Source of the DNA: an uncultured Selenomonadaceae bacterium
GTDB taxonomy: Bacteria > Bacillota > Negativicutes > Selenomonadales > Selenomonadaceae
Assembly: GCA_905235425.1 (NCBI GenBank)
Contig: CAJOKY010000051.1
Coordinates: 1 to 10,892 of the forward strand
Direction: 5' to 3'
DNA length: 10,892 nt
In this document: piece by piece, positions 1-6,060 of the stretch
Numbering within the stretch: position 1 is the first letter of the stretch
How the letters are laid out: every line of letters begins with the position of its first letter
The notes under the pieces: model-generated
Told to the model about the DNA's origin: nothing
Seen by the model: the letters and a program-made list of their open reading frames with translations, nothing else
Database searches by the model: none
Translations under genes and position numbers: made by a program

Positions 1-1644
1 GATATACTGCAAGGACTTACCGAAGCCAATAAATTGGTTGTATCCTACGAATCTACCGGCGCGTCGGCAAATGATATTCGTGATAAACGCGACCTTCTTG
101 TTGACAGGTTGGCAACATACATGCCGGTACAAGTTCACGAAGACGAATTTGGAAATTATCAAGTCACCAGCGGCGGTACGACTTTTGTCAGTGGCGTTGA
201 CAGGTTGCATTTGGCACTTTCGCCGAGCATTGAAAGTAAATATTTCGGCATAGACTACGGCGTTGAAGATCACAGCGTCGTTATCAAGGAAAGCGGTGTG
301 GCATTTCTGCCGGCTAACGGTATTTTAAAAGCCAATATGGAGTCCATTGAAACGTGTAAATCCTACATAAAAGATTTAGCCAACATTGCGGGATTTTTCT
401 TGACGACTTTTAACGATCAGCACCGTCAAGGCTACGATATGCGCGGCGGCACGAAGGCTTTAACTACCATGATTGAAGAGACGGCTACAACTACGAGCGG
501 AGATATTGCTACCGATTCAAACGGCGATACCCACTCGGTATACAGGTACGTCGGCAACACTATGGGCAGTTATAAATGTCTTAAGGCTGCGAACGGTACC
601 AATTTGATGTATCAAGACGCGAATGGTAATAACATACCCGGCGCGTACAGATGCTACTACGTTGGCGAAGGCAAGGGCGATTTTGAAGTAAACCGCATTG
701 AAGGCACTTACTACTACGAATTGACAACCGAAACTAAAACTGTTACTACCACTGCAAGCGATGGCACAACTACAACTACAACTGTACCTGCCGGCAATTT
801 TGATACCGATACAAAGCTTGACGGCACTGTTTATTATAAACATATTGAGGACGGCACGGGGCATTATAAAATTTCATTGGATTCAACGGAAAAAGTTTTA
901 AAGAACACTGCCATTGCTGACAGCGATACAGTTAAAGTTCCCGACACGATAAACTTTTTCGGCAATGACAACAATTTCTACACCTACAGCTACGACGCTG
1001 ACTGGGATACAAATGTTGTTGAGGCTGTGGGCTTGGACGGCGTCAAGCGGCGATTAACCGGCTCGGCGATTATTGAAGAGTTGCAGTTAAACTACAAACT
1101 TGATACGCCTGAAGGCTATATGTACTTGGCGGCGGCTACGGCTTATGACGATCAAAACAACTATTCCGAATTTACGTCCTACACCAAAGTTGTTACCGAC
1201 TCCGACACGTACTTAAGCCGTATGGTAGATTGGAACGACAGAACAGGCGACGGTACCAACGCCGTATTTTTAAGCGAACTTTTCAATATGCCGTATGAAA
1301 CAATAACGGCGGTAGGAAGATCAAATTCTTTCATCATAAATCGATATCAAGATTGGGACGGCATTAACTCAATAGGCGGCAAGAGTATAAACAATTACTA
1401 TATTTCTATGGCGACGCGGCTTGCAGTTGAGGCGGCGGACGGCGATACACGCATTGAACAGCAAGAGGCGGTAGTAACACAGGCTAGAAACTGGCGCGAC
1501 TCTACAATGGGTGTTGACTGGAACGAAGAGCTTACCAATATGATTAAGTATCAAAAAGCCTTTGTGGCTTGTTCACGTTGCCTTAATGCAATGGATGAAT
1601 GCCTTGAAAGACTCGTAAGCAATACCGGCGCGGTAGGAAGATAA
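1..1644 (+). CDS. flgK: FlgK, flagellar hook-filament junction protein 1 (5' end outside window)
   Basis: The frame is open from base 1, so the start lies upstream; 547 residues are visible and, from the family's usual size, roughly the first 150-170 are missing. FlgK sits between the hook and the filament, is exported by the flagellar type III system and acts outside the cell. The first visible part carries the family signature after the N-terminal helices (DIRDKRDLLVDRLA, then a FGNYQV strand motif). The last 43 residues match the FlgK/basal-body-rod C-terminal helix (NEELTNMIKYQKAF). The middle, about visible residues 165-330, is a Thr/Asp/Tyr-rich insert that contains short repeated motifs and is probably the exposed variable domain. 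flgL follows on the same strand after a repeat spacer, the usual flgK-flgL order. Identification is firm; only the insert is unusual. Confidence 0.93.
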   Translation, partial: DILQGLTEANKLVVSYESTGASANDIRDKRDLLVDRLATYMPVQVHEDEFGNYQVTSGGTTFVSGVDRLHLALSPSIESKYFGIDYGVEDHSVVIKESGVAFLPANGILKANMESIETCKSYIKDLANIAGFFLTTFNDQHRQGYDMRGGTKALTTMIEETATTTSGDIATDSNGDTHSVYRYVGNTMGSYKCLKAANGTNLMYQDANGNNIPGAYRCYYVGEGKGDFEVNRIEGTYYYELTTETKTVTTTASDGTTTTTTVPAGNFDTDTKLDGTVYYKHIEDGTGHYKISLDSTEKVLKNTAIADSDTVKVPDTINFFGNDNNFYTYSYDADWDTNVVEAVGLDGVKRRLTGSAIIEELQLNYKLDTPEGYMYLAAATAYDDQNNYSEFTSYTKVVTDSDTYLSRMVDWNDRTGDGTNAVFLSELFNMPYETITAVGRSNSFIINRYQDWDGINSIGGKSINNYYISMATRLAVEAADGDTRIEQQEAVVTQARNWRDSTMGVDWNEELTNMIKYQKAFVACSRCLNAMDECLERLVSNTGAVGR

Positions 1645-1660
1645 ATTTAATTAAGAATTC

Positions 1661-1730
1661 ACTACTAACTATTCACTACTCACTACTTACTACTCACTAC
1701 TCACTACTTACTACTTACTACTCACTAATT
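1661..1730 (+). repeat. Heptamer tandem array A, ten units of ACTACTN
   Basis: Ten contiguous 7-bp units fill most of the flgK-flgL spacer, with consensus ACTACT followed by C, T or A. Unit 2 is ACTATTC and the last is ACTAATT. The array ends 5-10 bases before the flgL ribosome binding site. The sequence just before it (1645-1660) is AATTTAA/TTAAGAA-like and resembles the AATTCTT family of other spacers in this window. No hairpin is evident. Function unknown. Confidence 0.9.
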
Positions 1731-1746
1731 CATTGAAAGGAAGGTG

Positions 1747-3303
1747 ATGGCGCAATCTGCGGGGGTTGCGCCAAATTTTATGACAATCCGAATGAGCAGC
1801 CTTCAGTACATGTACAATTACAAAACAGCATTGAACAGGGCTTATAAAAAGCAAGCAGACCTTATGGAGCAGGCGGACGGTACCCATATTCATCGCGGCA
1901 GTGACAATCCCGAAGAATATGCAAAACTCCTTCGCTATAATGTCACTCAATTTGAAAATAACCAGTATCAGCAGGACGTGAAAAACGCCATTTCATTTAT
2001 GAATACCGAAGACGCCACACTTACAAACATGGTAAGCATTGCGCAAACTTTTGCCGCAAAAACTATTCAAGCCGCCGTTACTACCAATACAAGCTCCGAT
2101 TATGAGGCTATTGCTAAAGAAATGTATTCCGGCATTGAAGAGGTTCTTTCACTTTGCAACAGGCAACAAGGTGATCGCTACGTTTTTTCAGGACAAAGAG
2201 ACACTACCCAGCCTTTTGTATTGTCGGAGGATTATTTTAATCGCGGCGTACTGAAAACCCTTGACACTGCGCAGACCAAATTTTTCAAAAATCACATTAG
2301 CGAAGGTGACTCCTTTGTCTACCAAATGATTCAGTTGAAAGATGACGCCGGTAAAACATATTATCTTGATACGGAAAGCGGCGATCTTTTGAGAAGGCAG
2401 TTTGTTGACGAAGATTATAAACAATTACAAACGTTGGATTTTGTCAACATTAAATCTGCTAAAGAATATGTAGAAGATATGGAAACTGCGGCGGCGTCTA
2501 CCGATGCAACAGTTGCGGCGGCGGCTCAAGCTGAAATGGATAATGAAGAATCCAAATATTCCGTAACCAAAAAACTGCTTGACGAAGGAATTTATTCAGA
2601 GGTAACCATTGCCAAAGACGTTAAAAATCCGGAGGCAGATGAATTTACCGTAGCTAAATATTTCAATTCAAAAGGCATATTAATAGATGGCACGGATACA
2701 ACGAAACTTAAAGTTAGTGTTCCCGTACTGGATGCCGATGGCAATCCTACAACCGACTCAGATGGCAATGCAGTTACTTCGGATGTGTCACTTTCTTTCG
2801 TCACGATAAGCCAAAAAATTGTCACATACAACGGCGACTTCAAACATATTTCAATGGTTAAAGAAAACGGCGCAACTGATATGATAAGCGACGTTGTAAA
2901 CGTGACTGGTGAAGACGCCTTCGGCTTTGACCTCTTCGACAATGACGCCTCCGGCAATGAAAGATCGGGCTCGGCATATTTGAATAATCTTTTGACGGTG
3001 CACGGGCAGATTTTAAAAGAAGATGTTCCATGGCTTAATTCGGACGGCGTGACACTTTCAAATGCCGCTCATAACAATATGCTCCTCGCGCAGTCTACCA
3101 TAGGTGCAAGACTTCAACTTTACACCAATGTTTCAAGTATGTTGGAAACGCAAGGCGATGTTATCACCGAAGATATCACAAACACGACGGGTACGGACGT
3201 TGCCGAGCTTGCCACGCGCCTTATGGAAATGACTTCGCTTTACAATATGGCTCTGTCACTCGGCGGCAGAATTTTGCCGGTATCTTTGGCGGATTATCTG
3301 TAA
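1747..3303 (+). CDS. flgL: FlgL, flagellar hook-filament junction protein 3
   Basis: FlgL joins FlgK to the flagellin filament and is exported by the flagellar apparatus. The N-terminal coiled-coil region is typical: MTIRMSSLQYMYNYKTALNR, then the HRGSDNPEEYAKLLRYN segment matching the family's R-x-SDDP motif, then a GDRYVFSG motif. The C-terminal helix (AELATRLMEMTSLYNMALS, ending in LADYL) is also typical. At 518 residues it is much longer than enterobacterial FlgL (about 317). The extra length lies in the middle, roughly residues 175-430, in an Asp/Thr-rich domain. The start is uncertain: ATG 1747 follows a GAAAGGAAGGTG element that nearly copies the anti-SD complement, GTG 1744 overlaps it, and the family alignment would begin at ATG 1780, which lacks a clear SD. 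The stop codon overlaps the next start (TAATG). Confidence 0.9.
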   Translation: MAQSAGVAPNFMTIRMSSLQYMYNYKTALNRAYKKQADLMEQADGTHIHRGSDNPEEYAKLLRYNVTQFENNQYQQDVKNAISFMNTEDATLTNMVSIAQTFAAKTIQAAVTTNTSSDYEAIAKEMYSGIEEVLSLCNRQQGDRYVFSGQRDTTQPFVLSEDYFNRGVLKTLDTAQTKFFKNHISEGDSFVYQMIQLKDDAGKTYYLDTESGDLLRRQFVDEDYKQLQTLDFVNIKSAKEYVEDMETAAASTDATVAAAAQAEMDNEESKYSVTKKLLDEGIYSEVTIAKDVKNPEADEFTVAKYFNSKGILIDGTDTTKLKVSVPVLDADGNPTTDSDGNAVTSDVSLSFVTISQKIVTYNGDFKHISMVKENGATDMISDVVNVTGEDAFGFDLFDNDASGNERSGSAYLNNLLTVHGQILKEDVPWLNSDGVTLSNAAHNNMLLAQSTIGARLQLYTNVSSMLETQGDVITEDITNTTGTDVAELATRLMEMTSLYNMALSLGGRILPVSLADYL

Positions 3304-3761
3304 TGGCATTGGAAATTGAACGTAAATTTTTAGTCGACGCAAAAAAAATTCCCGCGCAGATTTTGCAAGGCGGCGAAAAAATTTCTCAAGGCTATTTATG
3401 TACTGAACCTGCGCGGACAGTGCGCGTAAGGATAAAAGGCGAACGCGGCTTTCTCACGATAAAAAGCGCTAACGTCGGAATTGTGCGGCAGGAATTTGAA
3501 TATAAAATTCCGCTTGACGACGCGCAAGAGCTTTTAAAAATGTGTACACCGAATGTTTTGGAGAAAGTCCGCTACAAAGTCGAACACGCGGGGCATATTT
3601 GGGAAGTTGACGTATTCAAAGGCAGGTTGGACGGCTTAGTATTGGCGGAAGTGGAATTGACCTGCGCGGAAGAAATTGTAGAGTTACCGAGTTGGATTGA
3701 AAGGGAAGTTTCAAACGACGCAAGATATTTCAATTCAAACTTGACAATTCTTAATTCTTAA
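3303..3761 (+). CDS. CYTH-domain protein (class IV adenylate cyclase/triphosphatase family)
   Basis: A 152-residue single-domain CYTH protein. The diagnostic ExExK motif is at residues 4-8 (EIERKFLV). The other charged residues expected to line the triphosphate tunnel are present: R38, R41 and R43 in RTVRVRIKG, K54, E64/E66, K88/R90/K92, E101/D103 in WEVDVF, and E116/E118 in LAEVEL. Stand-alone bacterial members usually hydrolyse inorganic tripolyphosphate or related phosphates with Mg or Mn; the substrate here is not determined. The gene starts inside the flgL stop codon (TAATG, one-base overlap) and has no strong SD of its own, so it is probably translated by coupling to flgL. Its last codons (ILNS, stop) are supplied by heptamer array B, so the C-terminal tail is probably not functional sequence. 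Confidence 0.9.
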   Translation: MALEIERKFLVDAKKIPAQILQGGEKISQGYLCTEPARTVRVRIKGERGFLTIKSANVGIVRQEFEYKIPLDDAQELLKMCTPNVLEKVRYKVEHAGHIWEVDVFKGRLDGLVLAEVELTCAEEIVELPSWIEREVSNDARYFNSNLTILNS

Positions 3762-3780
3762 TTATAAATTCTAAATTAAA
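3746..3780 (+). repeat. Heptamer array B, five units of AATTCTT type
   Basis: Units AATTCTT, AATTCTT, AATTATA, AATTCTA and AATTAAA run in exact 7-bp phase. The array overlaps the last five codons and stop of the CYTH gene and runs into the A-tract that forms the 5' arm of the downstream terminator. Confidence 0.8.
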
Positions 3781-3814
3781 AAAGGCGCTCACCGTTTTGA
3801 TGAACGTCTTTTTT
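3778..3814. terminator. Bidirectional intrinsic terminator between convergent genes
   Basis: A 14-bp stem with one mismatch and one G-T pair (arms 3778-3791 and 3801-3814) surrounds a 9-base loop. The left arm begins with six A and the right arm ends with six T, so it can act on both strands. It serves the flgK-flgL-CYTH unit on the plus strand and the minus-strand gene ending at 3837. Confidence 0.85.
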
Positions 3815-3836
3815 AGTTCGCAGTTAAAAATAAATT

Positions 3837-4214
3837 TTAACGTCCTGCCGAAACGCCGTCCGCGATAATCTTTGATAATTTCGCGTCGATATGTTCCGAG
3901 TGTTCAATTTTCAAAATTTCAATGCGGCATTCCTGCAGACCTTTAATCGCCGCGTCAAGTTGCTTTAAAGTAATAGCCTCTTCACTGTCAACAAGCTTTT
4001 TCAAAGACATTTTGCAACTGCTAGAAATTTTTTCCAAAAGTTGATCACGATTTTTCTTGCGATTTTTAAATTCTTTATCAAGATTTAAAAGTTGCTCCAT
4101 AGTATGAACTGCCGCCAAGTAATCGTACTTAAGCTGTGGTGATAATTGTTCTCCGCCTTCGGGAGTGACAGTGCCGTTTTTAAGCGCGTCTTTAAATCTT
4201 TCAAACGTTCCCAA
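3837..4214 (-). CDS. Unrecognised small charged, helical protein
   Basis: I do not recognise a family. From the preferred start the protein has 125 residues and is rich in Lys, Glu and Leu. Its central stretch (NLDKEFKNRKKNRDQLLEKI onward) and second half look helical, possibly coiled coil. No membrane segment, signal peptide or Cys cluster is visible. Start choice: TTG at 4214-4212 has GGAGG (4226-4222) exactly 7 bases upstream. ATG 4220 is only one base from that SD. ATG 4271 falls inside the likely promoter -35 box, so the longer 144-residue form is unlikely. The gene has its own promoter and ends at the bidirectional terminator, so it is probably a separate transcript, although readthrough from the DUF805 genes is possible. 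Confidence 0.7.
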   Translation of the reverse strand: MGTFERFKDALKNGTVTPEGGEQLSPQLKYDYLAAVHTMEQLLNLDKEFKNRKKNRDQLLEKISSSCKMSLKKLVDSEEAITLKQLDAAIKGLQECRIEILKIEHSEHIDAKLSKIIADGVSAGR

Positions 4215-4221
4215 AATCATC

Positions 4222-4226
4222 CCTCC
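4222..4226 (-). promoter_or_regulatory. SD GGAGG deciding a TTG start
   Basis: It lies seven bases from TTG 4214 and only one base from ATG 4220, which favours the TTG as the initiation codon. Confidence 0.6.
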
Positions 4227-4242
4227 GAAAAATTTTTTTCTT

Positions 4243-4271
4243 ATTTTAACTCTAAAATTCTTCGACGGCAA
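4243..4271 (-). promoter_or_regulatory. Sigma-70-type promoter for the small helical protein
   Basis: Reading the minus strand, TTGCCG (4271-4266) and TAAAAT (4248-4243) are separated by exactly 17 bases. They match the -35 consensus at 4 of 6 positions and the -10 consensus at 5 of 6. Transcription would begin near 4236, just upstream of the GGAGG. The promoter lies directly downstream of heptamer array C. Confidence 0.6.
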
Positions 4272-4280
4272 GAAAATATT

Positions 4281-4364
4281 TTAGCTGTTAGCCATTAGCG
4301 ATTAGCTGTTAGCCATTAGCGATTAGTTTTTAAAACCTAACAGCTAATAGCTAAAACCTAATTA
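4281..4364. repeat. Heptamer array C, twelve units (TTAGCNN switching to CTAANNN)
   Basis: Twelve 7-bp units in unbroken phase. The first six are TTAGCTG, TTAGCCA and TTAGCGA, repeated twice as a 21-bp triplet. Then come TTAGTTT and TTAAAAC, and then units in the opposite orientation (CTAACAG, CTAATAG, CTAAAAC, CTAATTA). The array is thus a head-to-head inverted block with a GTTTT/AAAAC centre near 4326-4336. Its right end overlaps the last five codons of the DUF805 gene at 4351-4680, including the TAG stop. Confidence 0.9.
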
Positions 4365-4680
4365 AAGGATCTGCACCGTACTGATTAGAACCGTCAGTCC
4401 CCTTTGCAAACATAAGATACAAACTAAAAAGAAACCCTATTAACGGAATGATAAAGATAAGCGCAAACCAGCCGCTTTTATCTAAATCGTGCAGGCGTCT
4501 GATTATCAGCGACAAAGTAACAGCGCAAAGCAATATACCGATTATGCCGGCAAAAATACTTATTAATGTAGATGTAGAGTCTTTGGTCAAATATGTTATG
4601 ATGCCGGAAATTATAGATACGGTTAAGTAACCGATTATGTACGGTTGGCGATTCAGTCTGCCTTCAAATGTTAATGTCAT
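4351..4680 (-). CDS. DUF805 inner-membrane protein, copy 1
   Basis: A 109-residue DUF805 protein. It has the N-terminal R-x-NRxPYxxGY motif (GRLNRQPYIIGY, residues 7-18), about three hydrophobic segments (near 16-33, 38-60 and 71-92) and the family hallmark RRLHDLDKSGWF (61-72). Near the C terminus are KGTDGSNQYGADP. DUF805 proteins are small integral membrane proteins of unknown function. The ATG has a GAGG eight bases upstream. The C-terminal LIRF and stop are encoded by heptamer array C. It is a close paralogue of the upstream DUF805 gene and the two are probably co-transcribed. Confidence 0.88.
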   Translation of the reverse strand: MTLTFEGRLNRQPYIIGYLTVSIISGIITYLTKDSTSTLISIFAGIIGILLCAVTLSLIIRRLHDLDKSGWFALIFIIPLIGFLFSLYLMFAKGTDGSNQYGADPLIRF

Positions 4681-4704
4681 AAGTTTTTCCTCACAATAAT
4701 AATG

Positions 4705-4802
4705 TTAGCTGTTAGTGATTAGCTGTTAGCGGTTAGCTGTTAGCTTTTAGCTAATCCCTGCTCCCTAATCCCTGTTCCCTGATTATCTGTTAATCGCTAA
4801 TT
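4705..4802. repeat. Heptamer array D, fourteen units with two motif families in phase
   Basis: Seven TTAGCNN-type units (4705-4753) are followed, without losing the 7-bp phase, by four TCCCT-core units (ATCCCTG, CTCCCTA, ATCCCTG, TTCCCTG; 4754-4781). Three degenerate units follow (4782-4802). The array fills nearly all of the space between the two DUF805 genes and ends one base short of the copy 2 stop codon. Confidence 0.9.
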
Positions 4803-4803
4803 T

Positions 4804-5199
4804 TCAATTCCCCAAAGGGTCTTCGCCGTACTGATTAGGACCGTCAGTCCCCTTTACAAGGCAAAGATATAACCAAAAAATAAAGTTTACCGTCGGAACA
4901 AATGCCAGTAATACAAACATACCGTCCTTTTCTAAATCGTGCAGGCGCCGTATTGACAGCGTCACATAAAGAATGGTTGATATTACGACGAAAAGGAACA
5001 TAACCACGCAGATTGCAAGCACCGCCGCCGATTCAAACGCCGCCATATCGATATCGTCAATGTCGCCGTCCGCCGGCAAAAACGGTATCATCACTACAAG
5101 TAACGCTATAAAAAGAATTACCGCCGCCACATTCATACCGATTGTGTAGCCGATATACGGTGCGCGATTAACTCTGCCTGCCGTCTCCAAAAGTTTCAT
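4804..5199 (-). CDS. DUF805 inner-membrane protein, copy 2
   Basis: A 131-residue DUF805 protein. It opens with GRVNRAPYIGY (residues 8-18). Hydrophobic segments lie near 20-43, 57-82 and 92-114. The diagnostic SIRRLHDLEKDGMF precedes the last segment and KGTDGPNQYGEDP sits at the end. It differs from copy 1 mainly by an acidic extracytoplasmic or loop stretch (PADGDIDDIDMAAFE, about 42-56). The ATG has a perfect AGGAGG (5211-5206) six bases upstream. Both SD and start lie inside the 3' end of mqnA, a 32-base overlap that suggests translational coupling. Function unknown, as for the family. Confidence 0.88.
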   Translation of the reverse strand: MKLLETAGRVNRAPYIGYTIGMNVAAVILFIALLVVMIPFLPADGDIDDIDMAAFESAAVLAICVVMFLFVVISTILYVTLSIRRLHDLEKDGMFVLLAFVPTVNFIFWLYLCLVKGTDGPNQYGEDPLGN

Positions 5200-6043
5200 A
5201 AAAAACCTCCTGCGGCGCGAAGTGTGGAACTTCTTGCAATAAATTATTTTTCTGCGCGAGATTGTAAAAAACTTTCAGCGCGTCAATGCCGTTTGATGTC
5301 AAGTCCCACTTGATGACGCCGCCCAAATATTTATCCAACTCCGCGAAGGTGAACGGTACATTTTTTAAAACTGAATTTATTGCCGCCGATTTATTTTGCA
5401 GACCGAATTTTAAACCGTCATAAATCATTTTGCAAGTTTTTTGAAAAAGTGCAGGATAGTTGCGTACAAAATCTTTTCGCGCCGCCCATACCGCGTAAAC
5501 CATTTGTAAGCCGGTAAGCTTCTGCCATTCATTGCCTAAATCGTAATAAAAAAATTTTTCCTGTCGGTGCAGGTGCAGGTAAAGCGCCTCGTCTCCAATG
5601 AAAAGCGCGGCGGTTGCATCTGCAGGCACGGGATTTTCCACATTTAAATTTTCTACCACATATTCCGGCTTGACGTTGTAACTTTCAGCCAAAATTATTT
5701 TCAACAGACAATGCGCCGTTGCAGACTTCGCCGTTATCGCGACTCTTTCGCCGTCAAGTTTATCAATCGGCTTTTTTGAAAGTAAAATTATGCTCGTGAC
5801 GTTGCCTTCTGCGCGAATACAAATTTTCGGTACAAGCAGGAGATTTTTACTTTGCCGCGCGTATTCGATAGACGACATTAAGCTAACGTCAAGCAAGTTA
5901 TTTTTAATTTTTTCATTGACTAAGGCGGGGACGCCTAAAGTTAAATTAAAATCTTTCGCGCCGCAGGTTGCGTAAAAATAATTCAGCGGCAAAACGTTCA
6001 AAAAATTTATATGCCCAACTTCTGCGCGGTAATTATCAGCCAA
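5168..6043 (-). CDS. mqnA: MqnA, chorismate dehydratase (futalosine menaquinone pathway)
   Basis: MqnA converts chorismate to 3-enolpyruvoyl-benzoate, the first step of the futalosine route to menaquinone, in the cytosol. Family signatures seen: VGHINFLNVLPL (about residues 9-20), SSIEYA (57-62), the following LLLVPKICI segment, FIGDEAL, and YDLGNEWQKLTGL with VYAVW. The length of 291 residues is normal. Start choice: TTG 6043 has GGGAGG (6058-6053) eight bases upstream and begins just before the conserved strand. An in-frame ATG at 6076 would add 11 residues, overlap the upstream gene and lack an SD. It lies 17 bases after the condensation-like gene and overlaps DUF805 copy 2, so it is in an operon. 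No other mqn gene is in the window. MqnD is a distant relative, but these motifs fit MqnA better. Confidence 0.87.
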   Translation of the reverse strand: MADNYRAEVGHINFLNVLPLNYFYATCGAKDFNLTLGVPALVNEKIKNNLLDVSLMSSIEYARQSKNLLLVPKICIRAEGNVTSIILLSKKPIDKLDGERVAITAKSATAHCLLKIILAESYNVKPEYVVENLNVENPVPADATAALFIGDEALYLHLHRQEKFFYYDLGNEWQKLTGLQMVYAVWAARKDFVRNYPALFQKTCKMIYDGLKFGLQNKSAAINSVLKNVPFTFAELDKYLGGVIKWDLTSNGIDALKVFYNLAQKNNLLQEVPHFAPQEVFYETFGDGRQS

Positions 6044-6052
6044 AATCTTATG

Positions 6053-6058
6053 CCTCCC
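6053..6058 (-). promoter_or_regulatory. SD GGGAGG for mqnA, placing its TTG start
   Basis: Located in the 17-base gap between the condensation-like gene and mqnA, eight bases before TTG 6043. It lies downstream of the alternative ATG 6076 and so cannot serve that start. Confidence 0.65.
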
Positions 6059-6060
6059 AA

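Noticed and set aside
517..864. 115-residue minus-strand open frame inside flgK
   Set aside because: Antisense to flgK, whose plus-strand frame has clear family motifs at both ends; no independent support.
3837..4271. Longer 144-residue form of the small helical protein starting at ATG 4271
   Set aside because: That start falls on the -35 box of a well-spaced promoter and has no SD; the TTG at 4214 is better supported.
4281..4802. Possible CRISPR-like arrays
   Set aside because: Units are contiguous 7-mers with no unique spacers of 25-40 bases and no cas genes nearby.
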